Below, one piece after another: positions 7,739-15,586 of a stretch of 21,256 nucleotides of DNA (positions within the stretch are counted from its first letter, which is position 1; each line of letters starts with the position of its first letter). The position numbers and the translations under genes were made by a program. This DNA comes from an uncultured Chitinophagales bacterium. GTDB lineage: Bacteria; Bacteroidota; Bacteroidia; Chitinophagales; Chitinophagaceae. The notes beneath the pieces were generated by a model that worked only from the letters and a program-made list of their open reading frames with translations, was not told where the DNA came from and did no database searches. The DNA is taken from NCBI GenBank assembly GCA_946886475.1, contig CAMPIQ010000055.1, forward strand, positions 1 through 21,256, written 5' to 3'.

Positions 7739-7770
7739 AAAAAAAACCGCTTTCCGTAGAAAGCGGTTGG
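7739..7770 (-). terminator. Rho-independent terminator of the OmpA-family gene
   Basis: A perfect 10-bp stem AACCGCTTTC / GAAAGCGGTT (7745-7754 and 7759-7768) with loop CGTA. It is followed on the minus strand by eight U residues (A-run 7739-7746) and lies 24 bp beyond the stop at 7794. Confidence 0.9.
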
Positions 7771-7793
7771 GAATGGATGGTTGTTGGCAAATA

Positions 7794-8465
7794 TTATTCG
7801 CCTGCATCCCGTTTTGCTTCTTCCTTCATTTTTTCATTGGCCGTGATCACAAATTCAACACGTCTGTTCATGGCGCGGCCTTCATCATTATCGTTTGTTG
7901 CCACAGGATCTTTTTCTCCCATGCCAATAGTGGATATCCTTGAGGATGCCACATCAGCGGATCTTAAATAAGTAGCTACCGCAGAAGCCCGGCGAACGGA
8001 AAGATTCTGGTTATACCTGATACTTCCTTTCGAATCTGTATGTCCAATGATCCGGATATCCGTATCCGGATATTTTTCCAGGATATCTGCCAGTTTATCA
8101 AGACTGGTTTGCGCGCTGTTACTTAAAACCGACTGGTCGTAACCAAAAAGAACTTTTTCTTTGAAATTGATCACAATGCTTTCTCCTTCTCTTGTGATCT
8201 CAGCATCACCCAGCACCTTTTCCATTTCTTCAGCCTGTTTATCCATTTTTTTACCGATGATACTTCCTGCTGCACCACCAATGGCAGCCCCAATTACAGC
8301 GCCTGCGGCCGTATTACCCATTTTCTTCCCGATCACCGCTCCAATAGCAGCGCCACCGGCAACACCTACCACCGCACCTTTTTGTGAGCGGTTCATGGTT
8401 TTACATCCTGTTGTTACCAATGCTCCAAGGGACAGAACTAAAAAATAACGTTGAATTGCATTCAT
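7794..8465 (-). CDS. OmpA-family outer-membrane lipoprotein with glycine zipper
   Basis: 223 aa. The N-terminal signal ends in a lipobox-like TTG-C with lipidated C21. Residues 30-71 form a glycine-zipper repeat (GAVVGVAGGAAIGAVIG...), typical of membrane-inserting segments. Residues about 104-208 are an OmpA C-terminal peptidoglycan-binding domain: IIGHTDSKGS contains D144, NLSVRRA contains R159, and MNRRVEF closes the domain. The order matches YiaD-type lipoproteins, so the expected role is anchoring the outer membrane to the cell wall. The gene is transcribed alone with a terminator just downstream. Its upstream DNA has TATAAAGTTTG, an imperfect -7 box. Confidence 0.92.
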   Translation of the reverse strand: MNAIQRYFLVLSLGALVTTGCKTMNRSQKGAVVGVAGGAAIGAVIGKKMGNTAAGAVIGAAIGGAAGSIIGKKMDKQAEEMEKVLGDAEITREGESIVINFKEKVLFGYDQSVLSNSAQTSLDKLADILEKYPDTDIRIIGHTDSKGSIRYNQNLSVRRASAVATYLRSADVASSRISTIGMGEKDPVATNDNDEGRAMNRRVEFVITANEKMKEEAKRDAGE

Positions 8466-8597
8466 AGAGTTTATTTATGGTTACAAGTTTCCAAACTTTA
8501 TACCACGTTGAACCCTGAAATCAGAAAGGCACATAAATTTTTTGAGTCCTTTAAGGTTTTGAATACTTTTTAAAAAACTCATACGGTCTGTACAGGT

Positions 8598-8625
8598 AAA
8601 AAAAAGAGGCTGCATGAGCAGCCTC
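8598..8625 (-). terminator. Rho-independent terminator of the exported-protein gene
   Basis: Stem GAGGCTGC / GCAGCCTC (8606-8613 and 8618-8625) with loop ATGA. It is followed on the minus strand by eight U residues (A-run 8598-8605) and lies 22 bp past the stop of the gene at 8648. It separates that gene from ompA. Confidence 0.88.
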
Positions 8626-8647
8626 CTTAATATATGCAATGAAACGT

Positions 8648-9232
8648 TTATTGCTGTTGTTGTTTGTTCAGTTGTTCTTCAAAACTATTACTTACCGTAG
8701 TGGATTGCTGTTCTTTAATGGCGTTATAAAAAACAACTTTGGTTTTTGACTTGCCTTTCTTTGTTTTTACTTTCACTTCAGCCACTTCAGTATTGGCTCC
8801 TGCAGCATTGAATACGGCAACAGGATCAACATTGTCAAAATGCTTACCCAGTGCAATGCTCAAAGTGCTTGTAGCAGGATCAAAGTATAAAGTACCCTCG
8901 GGAATTTGTCTGCCGGAAGCAGATTTCTGGGCAATTACCCTGTAGATCCCTGGTGATTGTCTGAGGAAAGCTTTGAATTTGCCTTCAGGTAATCCTTCCA
9001 CCCAAACAATTCCCTTGTTCACTGAATCCAGTGTGACCGTTACCGTTTGAGCACTACCATCTTCAGCAGTGAGCTGATAAGATCCCAGTACCGGAAATGT
9101 TTTTTCAATTGTGAGTGCTTCGGGCATGGGTAGTAATTGATACTTGGCCCTGATAGAATCTACTGTTGACTGTGCATTTACTGCAGTAGCAAGAAACAAA
9201 GAGGCGATGAATAGGAAAATGGTGTTTTTCAT
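8648..9232 (-). CDS. exported protein of unknown function
   Basis: 194 aa; family not recognised. It starts with a clear Sec signal peptide, with cleavage likely after ATAVNA (residue 20, before Q21). The mature part has short alternating hydrophobic strands (SYQLTAEDGSAQTVTVTLDS, LYFDPATSTLSIAL) that suggest a beta-rich domain of about 110 residues, then a lysine-rich segment (VKVKTKKGKSKTKV) and a Gln-rich end (NKQQQQ). No catalytic motif or lipobox is seen, so a periplasmic or surface protein is likely. It is monocistronic with its own terminator. The CDS looks real: signal peptide, codon use like its neighbours and a matched terminator. Confidence 0.8.
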   Translation of the reverse strand: MKNTIFLFIASLFLATAVNAQSTVDSIRAKYQLLPMPEALTIEKTFPVLGSYQLTAEDGSAQTVTVTLDSVNKGIVWVEGLPEGKFKAFLRQSPGIYRVIAQKSASGRQIPEGTLYFDPATSTLSIALGKHFDNVDPVAVFNAAGANTEVAEVKVKTKKGKSKTKVVFYNAIKEQQSTTVSNSFEEQLNKQQQQ

Positions 9233-9360
9233 ACGTAGCTATTTTTAAATGGAAAGGTTTTCGCCCTACTTACGGAATATTGTGCCAAAATTGATTTTGT
9301 GATGGAAAAGTTTGAATTGCCATTGGCCCCGGGCTTATGGCCTTTGGTTCTTGTTAAATT

Positions 9361-9392
9361 TTTTAGCAAAATAATATCCTTCAGTATCTTCG
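9361..9392 (+). promoter_or_regulatory. candidate uvrA promoter
   Basis: TATCTTCG at 9385-9392 differs from the Bacteroidota -7 form TATCTTTG at one base and lies 18 nt before ATG 9411. The -33 region (9361-9366, TTTTAG) is T-rich but lacks TTG. No SOS-box-like palindrome was noticed nearby. Confidence 0.4.
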
Positions 9393-9410
9393 CTTCCCCC
9401 GGGAGCAGAT

Positions 9411-12389
9411 ATGAAAAAACAAGATTTACCAGTTAATGGACAGGAAGAGTTTATAGAAGTGTTTGGTGCAAGGGAGCACAATCTCAAGAACATTGATATC
9501 AATATTCCAAAAAACAAGCTGGTTGTAATTACAGGTATCAGTGGAAGTGGTAAGTCGTCTCTGGCATTTGATACCATATATGCCGAGGGGCAAAGGCGCT
9601 ATATGGAAACGTTTGGAGCTTATGCCCGCCAGTTTATTGGAGAAATGGAAAGACCTGATGTTGACAAGATCACCGGTCTTTCGCCTGTGATCTCCATAGA
9701 ACAAAAAACAACGAATAAAAATCCGCGTTCAACAGTAGGTACCGTCACCGAAGTTTATGACTTCCTGCGTTTATTATTCGCAAGGGCAGGTGAGGCTTAT
9801 TCCTATAATACTGGGAAGAAAATGGTAAGGTGGAGTGAGGATGAGATCGTAAATAATATTTTCAAAAGGTTTGATGGATACCGGATCAGTTTATTATCTC
9901 CAATGGTAAGGGGCAGAAAAGGCCATTACCGTGAACTTTTTGAAGAGGTGAGGAAAAAAGGATTTTTGAAAGTAAGGGTTGATGGTGAGATCAGGGACCT
10001 TGTTCCAAAAATGCAGGTGGACCGCTATAAGATCCATGATATTGAACTGGTGATCGACCGTTTGAAAGTAACGAAAGACATGAGAACCCGCATCAGCCAG
10101 AGTGTACAACAAACCCTGAAGATGGGAAAAGACCTGATGTTTGTGGATGCGGTTCCTTCTGATTCTTCCGAAAGAGAAGATCAAAAACTAGTGGGACAGC
10201 TATCGGGAAATACAAAAAAGAAAAAACCAGCCCCGAAAACTGTTGCCGGAACATCAAATGGCCTGCCTTTCCCGGATGTTGCCAATCCGGCCATTTACAG
10301 CAGGCAGTTGATGTGTGAGGACACGGGTCTTTCGTATGAAGAACCATCTCCCAATTCGTTTTCTTTCAACTCACCTTATGGGGCCTGTTCAACCTGTAAG
10401 GGACTTGGACAGGTGTATAGTGTGGACATGAATGCCATCATTCCTGATGACACACTTTCTATAAATGAAGGTGGCATAGCCCCATTGGGTGCAGAAAGGG
10501 AAACTTTCTTTTTCAGACAGGTACAGGCATTGTCCAGAAAAAATAAATTCAGTCTTGATAAACCCGTAAAAGAACTTCCGGAAAAAGCTTTAAATCTCAT
10601 TTTGTACGGCAGGGAAGAAGGGATGGATCCGGAAAACCTCCGGTTTGATGGTGAAGAGCTTGACGGTAATGTTTACGAAGGGGAATATGAAGGCGTTGTT
10701 AACCAGGTAAAGCGTTGGTTTGCCACCAGTACCAGTGAAGCCATCCAAAGATGGGCTGAAGGTTTTATGCAGCTTACCACCTGCCACACCTGTAATGGCA
10801 ACAGGTTGAAAAAAGAAAGTCTGTGGTTTAAAATAGATGAAAAAAATATTGCTGAACTCAGTAATATGGATCTTGTTCAACTGATAGGCTGGTTCAATGG
10901 AATAGAAGAAAGGATCTCTCAAAAACAAAATACAATAGGCAGGGAAATTATTAAGGAAATAAGAGAAAGGCTGCAGTTCCTGCTTGATGTTGGTCTTACC
11001 TACCTCACGTTGAACAGGCCTACCAGAACATTGAGCGGCGGTGAGTCGCAAAGAATAAGGCTGGCTACACAGATAGGTTCACAATTACAGGGCATTACCT
11101 ATGTGCTGGATGAACCATCTATCGGATTACACCAGAGAGATAACCAGCGGCTGATCACTGCACTCAAGAACCTTCGTGATATTGGCAACAGCGTACTGGT
11201 TGTTGAGCATGACAAAGATATCATGATGGCTGCTGATCATCTTATTGATGTAGGTCCAAAGGCCGGATTTCATGGTGGAAAGATCATGGCCCAGGGTACG
11301 CCGGAGGAAGTACTGAATCATGATACCATTACAGCTGCTTTTTTAAAAGGCGAAAAATTGATCAGCATACCTGCTGAAAGAAGAAAGGGAAATGGAAAAT
11401 CCATTGAAGTAAAAGGCGCATCGGGAAATAACCTGAAAAATATTTCAGTGAAGTTTCCGCTCGGTAAAATGATCGTTGTTACAGGTGTGAGCGGAAGTGG
11501 TAAGTCAACACTGGTAAACGAAACCCTGTATCCTTTACTATCACAGCACTGTTATGGTTCGCGTGTAAATCCACTGGCACATAAAAACATTTCCGGGCTG
11601 GAACATATTGATAAAGTGATAGAAATAGACCAGTCGCCCATTGGACGTACACCCAGAAGCAATCCTGCCACGTATTGCGGTTTCTTTACTGAGATCAGAA
11701 CCTTATTTGCCTCCATACCGGAAGCCAAGATAAGAGGTTATAATGCCGGACGTTTTTCTTTCAATGTAAAGAGTGGCCGTTGTGATGTATGTGAAGGCAG
11801 TGGCCTGCGTACAATTGAAATGAATTTTCTTCCTGATGTGTATGTGCATTGTGAAAAATGTAATGGAAAGCGGTACAACAGGGAAACACTTGAAATAAGG
11901 TATAAGGGAAAATCAATTTCCGACGTACTGAATATGACTGTGGAAGAAGCCGTTGCATTTTTCTCGGCCGTTCCATTTATTTACCGCAAGATAAAAGTAC
12001 TGGAAGATGTGGGCCTGGGTTATATAACACTTGGACAATCGGCTGTTACATTAAGCGGGGGTGAGGCGCAAAGAGTAAAACTGGCAACAGAACTTGCCAA
12101 GAGAGATACTGGTAAAACCTTTTATATTTTAGATGAACCAACTACGGGTTTGCATTTCGAGGATATCCAGCATTTACTGGATGTGCTGAATAAACTTGTA
12201 GACAGGGGAAATACCGTGCTGGTGATAGAACACAACATGGATGTGATAAAGGTGGCGGATCATATAATTGATATTGGTCCTGAAGGAGGGTTTGCCGGCG
12301 GAAAAGTTTTATTTGAAGGAACTCCCGAGAATATGATAAAAATAAAAAACAGTTTCACGGCAGAATTTTTAAAAGAAGAATTGAAATAA
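9411..12389 (+). CDS. uvrA: excinuclease ABC subunit A
   Basis: 992 aa, slightly longer than the usual 940-950. UvrA is the damage-sensing ATPase of nucleotide excision repair and works with UvrB. Two ABC modules are present: Walker A GISGSGKSS (42-50) and GVSGSGKST in the second half; signatures LSGGESQR and LSGGEAQR; Walker B VLDEPSIGLH and ILDEPTTGLH. The C-terminal zinc module has all four Cys (RCDVCEG and HCEKCNG). The first zinc ribbon is incomplete: C302, then T305 where the second Cys is expected, then C326 and C329. Extra length comes partly from a Lys/Ser-rich linker before it (about 245-285). It is transcribed alone between a candidate promoter and a strong terminator. Paralogues of UvrA exist, but the full zinc and UvrB-binding layout supports true uvrA. 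Confidence 0.96.
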   Translation: MKKQDLPVNGQEEFIEVFGAREHNLKNIDINIPKNKLVVITGISGSGKSSLAFDTIYAEGQRRYMETFGAYARQFIGEMERPDVDKITGLSPVISIEQKTTNKNPRSTVGTVTEVYDFLRLLFARAGEAYSYNTGKKMVRWSEDEIVNNIFKRFDGYRISLLSPMVRGRKGHYRELFEEVRKKGFLKVRVDGEIRDLVPKMQVDRYKIHDIELVIDRLKVTKDMRTRISQSVQQTLKMGKDLMFVDAVPSDSSEREDQKLVGQLSGNTKKKKPAPKTVAGTSNGLPFPDVANPAIYSRQLMCEDTGLSYEEPSPNSFSFNSPYGACSTCKGLGQVYSVDMNAIIPDDTLSINEGGIAPLGAERETFFFRQVQALSRKNKFSLDKPVKELPEKALNLILYGREEGMDPENLRFDGEELDGNVYEGEYEGVVNQVKRWFATSTSEAIQRWAEGFMQLTTCHTCNGNRLKKESLWFKIDEKNIAELSNMDLVQLIGWFNGIEERISQKQNTIGREIIKEIRERLQFLLDVGLTYLTLNRPTRTLSGGESQRIRLATQIGSQLQGITYVLDEPSIGLHQRDNQRLITALKNLRDIGNSVLVVEHDKDIMMAADHLIDVGPKAGFHGGKIMAQGTPEEVLNHDTITAAFLKGEKLISIPAERRKGNGKSIEVKGASGNNLKNISVKFPLGKMIVVTGVSGSGKSTLVNETLYPLLSQHCYGSRVNPLAHKNISGLEHIDKVIEIDQSPIGRTPRSNPATYCGFFTEIRTLFASIPEAKIRGYNAGRFSFNVKSGRCDVCEGSGLRTIEMNFLPDVYVHCEKCNGKRYNRETLEIRYKGKSISDVLNMTVEEAVAFFSAVPFIYRKIKVLEDVGLGYITLGQSAVTLSGGEAQRVKLATELAKRDTGKTFYILDEPTTGLHFEDIQHLLDVLNKLVDRGNTVLVIEHNMDVIKVADHIIDIGPEGGFAGGKVLFEGTPENMIKIKNSFTAEFLKEELK

Positions 12390-12410
12390 TTTACCTGCTG
12401 TATTCAGGAT

Positions 12411-12441
12411 AAAAAAAGCTCCCGTTTCGGGAGCTTTTTTA
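12411..12441. terminator. bidirectional Rho-independent terminator between uvrA and the Yip1-family gene
   Basis: A near-perfect 13-bp stem (12412-12424 with 12428-12440; core GCTCCCG / CGGGAGC) has loop TTT and an A-run on one side and a T-run on the other. It can end transcripts from uvrA on plus and from the convergent gene on minus. Confidence 0.93.
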
Positions 12442-12450
12442 TTGAAATAA

Positions 12451-13089
12451 TTACATCGCCCATGTGTTGAACGATAAACCGAATATGTTACCGAGAATGA
12501 GTGTAAGCAGCCATCCAACAACAATATAAACCAGGATGGTAACTATAAGGACCACTACAAAATATCCGGTATGTTTATCAGCAGGTGTTTTTTTGATCTT
12601 CGGGATGCCAATATACATCAGGTACAACCCATACAGGCCAAATAAAGAACCGATCACTGCAAGCGATGGTATGATCATTAAGAGTCCGCCGATCCATGCA
12701 GGCGTAAAGGAATAGGCTACAAGTTGAATGGACCTGTTGAAGTTTTTTTCAGAATTAAAAGTAGGCGCTAACATATCCACAACTAGCGCCGTAACATACA
12801 CTGATAAAAGACCACCAAGAAAAACAGTCAATGCCTGGTAAAGACCCCAGTCAAAACCTTTATACCGGTACCCTAAAACATTAAAGCCAACAAAAGCATA
12901 TCCAATGAAAGCTGCAATGGCAGCCGCGCCCACCAGTATCAGAACATATCCGGTTATGATCTGCCCGGTATTAGGCGTTTCGGCAGCAATTACTGTCCAT
13001 TCCTTATCCGGTTGAACAATCATGTTCTTTGCTCTTTCAATCACATTAATTTTTGATGAAGTACTGGCAGGTTGATTGACTTGTTCCAT
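12451..13089 (-). CDS. Yip1-family integral membrane protein
   Basis: 212 aa. A soluble N-terminus (1-40) contains ERAKNMIVQPDKEW, followed by about five hydrophobic segments (roughly 43-70, 83-108, 120-142, 143-163, 175-205). AYSFTPAWIGGLLMIIPSL and GLYGLYLMYIGIPKIKKTP...K..GY are the usual Yip1-domain (DUF1282-like) features, so this is a cytoplasmic-membrane protein. Bacterial members have no settled function. The gene is convergent with uvrA and shares its terminator. No good -7 box was found upstream. The gene-free region 13090-13631 lies in front of it. Confidence 0.85.
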   Translation of the reverse strand: MEQVNQPASTSSKINVIERAKNMIVQPDKEWTVIAAETPNTGQIITGYVLILVGAAAIAAFIGYAFVGFNVLGYRYKGFDWGLYQALTVFLGGLLSVYVTALVVDMLAPTFNSEKNFNRSIQLVAYSFTPAWIGGLLMIIPSLAVIGSLFGLYGLYLMYIGIPKIKKTPADKHTGYFVVVLIVTILVYIVVGWLLTLILGNIFGLSFNTWAM

Positions 13090-13234
13090 GTATTAAAATG
13101 GTTTGAAGTTGAGCCTACTCATCTGGCTTTTCGGCATCCGCCCCTTATTTTTTTCAGGGTGTTCAGGAAGATCCCCGAGCTATCAATGGAGTACTATATT
13201 CAATAGGGTGCTTTAAGCAGTTATTAAATGTAAA

Positions 13235-13291
13235 TAATTGAGTTCAATTAAGCTGAGAAAATAATACACAATTAAGTAAGAGAGTTAATTG
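13235..13291. repeat. two AT-rich inverted repeats sharing the half-site TAATTG
   Basis: TAATTGA-GT-TCAATTA (13235-13250) is a perfect 7-bp-arm inverted repeat. CAATTAA (13269-13275) and TTAATTG (13285-13291) form a second with a 9-nt spacer. Both use the same hexamer, giving four half-sites in 57 bp, about 150-200 bp upstream of the Yip1-family start. It could be an operator, but the sequence is AT-rich and the sites are short. Confidence 0.4.
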
Positions 13292-13507
13292 CTGCTTTCA
13301 GGAGTGAGTTGGGATGCATTACATGATGCCATCTTCACGATTGACGATTTATCCTTTCATTCCATTCAGGAAAATCTTTTAGGGGAAAGACCCGTAGTCT
13401 GCAGGGAGTGATTAAGTAAATCTATTGAACAGGCGGTTGAGCTTTGGTTCATTCGGATATTAGATTACACCAATTTCCCTGCTTACGGGATGAAAAAGAA
13501 CTTAATA

Positions 13508-13625
13508 ACCAATAAGTGGGACAGAAAGCACTTAATAAAATCTTTAATTAGCGTACTATAGGGAACGGATTAGGTTTATTCAACCAGGGTATCGAATTTT
13601 ATTAGACTTTCTGCCTCTTATTGGT
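13508..13625. repeat. long imperfect inverted repeat downstream of the small secreted-protein gene
   Basis: Three colinear exact blocks pair across the region: ACCAATAAG (13508-13516) with 13617-13625, CAGAAAG (13522-13528) with 13607-13613, and TAATAAAAT (13533-13541) with 13596-13604. The intervening gaps are 2-5 nt. The central loop is about 54 nt. The right arm ends 7 bp from the stop codon region at 13632. It could be an RNA 3' stem-loop or the ends of a MITE-like element. Confidence 0.65.
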
Positions 13626-13631
13626 AATATT

Positions 13632-14000
13632 TTATTTAATGGTGAGTTTTCCTTCTTCTATACTTTCTTCGTTGGCAAAAATGATGTAGGTATAGGTTCC
13701 TTTTTCAAGGGTAGTGATCTTTGTTTTTGTTTTCTTTTTCAATATGCCCTGGTACATGATGGTGTTTTCCAGGTCAAATATGTAAAGCTGAACATCAAAG
13801 GAGCGGTTAGATGTGATTACAACAGTTCCTTTATCATTCCTTAAATAAAGATTGACTATATTTTTTTTCGTCTCTTTCTTTTTTGCTTCGAATTTGTTTT
13901 CGGTAAAGACCTCGTTTTTTACAAACGCTATGCTATTTTTTTGCGCCATAACGGATGAAGAGATCATTAACACAAAAACAGGAAGAAGTAAATTTCTCAT
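13632..14000 (-). CDS. small secreted protein with beta-sandwich-like C-terminus (DUF3244/sorting-domain-like)
   Basis: 122 aa from ATG 14000, which begins a good signal peptide (MRNLLLPVFVLMISSSVMA, cleavage before Q20); a start at 14030 would overlap the upstream gene and add a hydrophilic stretch. After a Lys-rich linker (37-47), residues 48-122 read VNLYLRNDKGTVVITSNRS...ITTLEKGTYTYIIFANEE...GKLTIK. This recalls DUF3244-type modules and type IX sorting C-termini of Bacteroidota, where a G-x-Y-x-I strand and a terminal K-L-x-I-K are common. The match is by eye and weak. It lies 11 bp after the outer-membrane protein gene, so the two are probably co-transcribed. Function unknown. Confidence 0.75.
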   Translation of the reverse strand: MRNLLLPVFVLMISSSVMAQKNSIAFVKNEVFTENKFEAKKKETKKNIVNLYLRNDKGTVVITSNRSFDVQLYIFDLENTIMYQGILKKKTKTKITTLEKGTYTYIIFANEESIEEGKLTIK

Positions 14001-14011
14001 ATAGGTTTGGT

Positions 14012-14995
14012 TTAATAATACGCCGGACACCTCAGCTGCCTTAACGCTCTTCCATTTGGAGAATTCCAGTCATTCAGTCTCCATCCGAATTTTAAAATGG
14101 ATGAAAAGAATGAGTCATTCTGCTTTGGACTTCCGCGTTGTTCATTTGTGAAAGGCCTGTTGAGATTAGTCTGGTATGGTACGAAATTCTCGCGGTAATA
14201 AAGCTGGTTGGCCATTGCCGCCTGTTGCGGGGTAAGATAATTTCCAAAATACGTGTTGTCGATATAGGTGGTACTCACGTCATCAACATAATCAGTAAAT
14301 GATTTGCGGTGCATGATCTCAAATCCTATGTACATGTTTTCCTTGATATAGTATTTGGCACCTACACCCATTGGAATTTCAAATGATGTAAGTTTATATT
14401 CTTTCCTGTCAGGATATTCTGCCATGCCCTGTCCTTCAAGCTTCAATGGCTGAAGTTCTACCCACTGGCTTGAACCATCAGGCGCATAATATTTCCCTTT
14501 TGGATTGAATTTAAATATACCCCCGCCTATTACTCCATAGGGGCGAAGCTTACCCTGAAGTCCATCGTATCTTTCAAAAAAAACTGTAGGATAAAATTCA
14601 ATGGCAGCATATGCTTCAAATAAAGGTGATTTGAATTGCAGGTTACGGTGTTTGCGGAACCATTCATCATCTCCCTTATCTTTTATCAGACTATCATAAC
14701 CTTCTAACATGCCATGGTTAACGGCTACTCTTAATCCGATCCATTCGGCCGGATAGATATTAGCATAGAGTCCTTTTTGAAGATTGGTTACGGGAAGGTT
14801 TACGTCTTTTACAAACCTTGTTCCAACCCCGTGGTTGCCTCCAAGGTCACCCAAAAAGAAAAGGGGGCCAAGGCCAAGACCAATTTCTATTTTGCCGTTT
14901 CCTGTTGTTATTGATTGGGAATTAGACCGGGTAACTGCGATGGATAAAAAGCAGATGAGTACTAATGTACGTACGCTATGTACAGTTGTTCTCAT
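14012..14995 (-). CDS. outer-membrane beta-barrel protein (DUF6089-like)
   Basis: 327 aa. Signal peptide at about residues 1-26 (LVLICFLSIAVTRSNS). The mature start GKIEIGLGLGPLFFLGDLGGNHGVGTRFVKDVNLPVT, seen in residues about 34-70, is the hallmark N-terminal strand and loop of DUF6089 family proteins in Bacteroidota. Amphipathic strands rich in aromatic residues run to FFSSILKFGWRLNDW near the end. No enzyme motif is seen, so an outer-membrane structural or porin-like role is likely. It is the first gene of a two-gene minus-strand operon with the small secreted protein downstream. A candidate promoter lies at 15036-15066. Confidence 0.82.
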   Translation of the reverse strand: MRTTVHSVRTLVLICFLSIAVTRSNSQSITTGNGKIEIGLGLGPLFFLGDLGGNHGVGTRFVKDVNLPVTNLQKGLYANIYPAEWIGLRVAVNHGMLEGYDSLIKDKGDDEWFRKHRNLQFKSPLFEAYAAIEFYPTVFFERYDGLQGKLRPYGVIGGGIFKFNPKGKYYAPDGSSQWVELQPLKLEGQGMAEYPDRKEYKLTSFEIPMGVGAKYYIKENMYIGFEIMHRKSFTDYVDDVSTTYIDNTYFGNYLTPQQAAMANQLYYRENFVPYQTNLNRPFTNEQRGSPKQNDSFFSSILKFGWRLNDWNSPNGRALRQLRCPAYY

Positions 14996-15035
14996 AGAAG
15001 TAGATTTTGTTTTTATTAGGATTTGGATAACGGGG

Positions 15036-15066
15036 CTAAAGTAGAAAAGGAATAACTAACATGCAA
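15036..15066 (-). promoter_or_regulatory. candidate promoter of the DUF6089-like gene
   Basis: On the minus strand a TTG (15064-15066) is followed after 20 nt by TACTTTAG (15036-15043), one mismatch from TAnnTTTG. The spacing fits the Bacteroidota -33/-7 layout, and the box lies 40 nt before the ATG at 14995. Confidence 0.4.
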
Positions 15067-15123
15067 GCTTATGGTAAAAAAAGATATGGAATTAAGAGAA
15101 ATTCCGAATTTGTATTCGTAGAT

Positions 15124-15576
15124 CTACGTAATAGAAATTTTTTTTATCATGTATATATGTTCAATGCCATCTTCCAGGTAAACATCGCTAACCTGTTCAA
15201 ACCCAATTGATGAATAAAATTTTTTCAGATATAACTGGGCGCCTATCCTTATCGTTTGTTTTCCAAATAAGGTATAAGCTGTTTCCACAGATTTTTCCAT
15301 CAGCATTTTTCCATAACCCGATCTTCTGGCAGCGGGTGCGGTAACCACCCTGCCTATCGAAGGCTCTTCATACGCCAGGCCTGGAGGCACCAGCCTGGTA
15401 TAAGCCACCAGTTTTTCATCCTTGTATCCCATGAGGTGGAAAGATTCCTGGTCCCTGTTGTCAGCATCCTGGAACACACAATTCTGTTCAACAATAAAAA
15501 CCTCAATTCTTAATTGTAAAATTGAATATAGCTGTTGCGGTGTGAGCGCATTGAAAGTTTTCAGTATCCAGTTCAT
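15124..15576 (-). CDS. elaA: GNAT-family N-acetyltransferase, ElaA-like
   Basis: 150 aa from ATG 15576, near the usual ElaA length of about 153. LYSILQLRIEVFIVEQNCVFQDADNRD, within residues 17-42, is the ElaA signature. The acetyl-CoA loop is RRSGYG (84-89), fitting [QR]-x-x-G-x-[GA]. YLKKFYSSIGFEQVSDVYLEDGIEH closes the fold. Acceptor substrate unknown. A start at 15630 would overlap the peptidase gene and lacks family similarity. The gene follows the M28 peptidase after 10 bp, as the last gene of the rarA operon. A 12-bp palindrome CGTAGATCTACG (15117-15128) spans its stop codon. Confidence 0.88.
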   Translation of the reverse strand: MNWILKTFNALTPQQLYSILQLRIEVFIVEQNCVFQDADNRDQESFHLMGYKDEKLVAYTRLVPPGLAYEEPSIGRVVTAPAARRSGYGKMLMEKSVETAYTLFGKQTIRIGAQLYLKKFYSSIGFEQVSDVYLEDGIEHIYMIKKISIT

Positions 15577-15586
15577 AAAATATACT

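Larger units (their letters stand above)
13090..13631. other. 542-bp gene-free intergenic region
   Basis: No convincing coding sequence is seen on either strand. The longest notable open frame is 49 codons (13412-13561, plus) without a good start. The region holds a cluster of TAATTG half-sites (13235-13291) and a long imperfect inverted repeat (13508-13625). It serves as the 3' flank of the gene at 13632 and the 5' flank of the Yip1-family gene; a small RNA or the relic of a mobile element is possible but unproved. Confidence 0.6.

Noticed and set aside
13412..13561. 49-codon plus open frame in the gene-free region
   Set aside because: Preceded directly by a stop, no start codon until the middle, no recognisable domain; such a length is expected by chance, and it overlaps the inverted repeat.
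15117..15128. Perfect palindrome CGTAGATCTACG at the elaA-like stop codon
   Set aside because: 12 bp without a U-run is too short for a terminator, and single palindromes of this size occur by chance.
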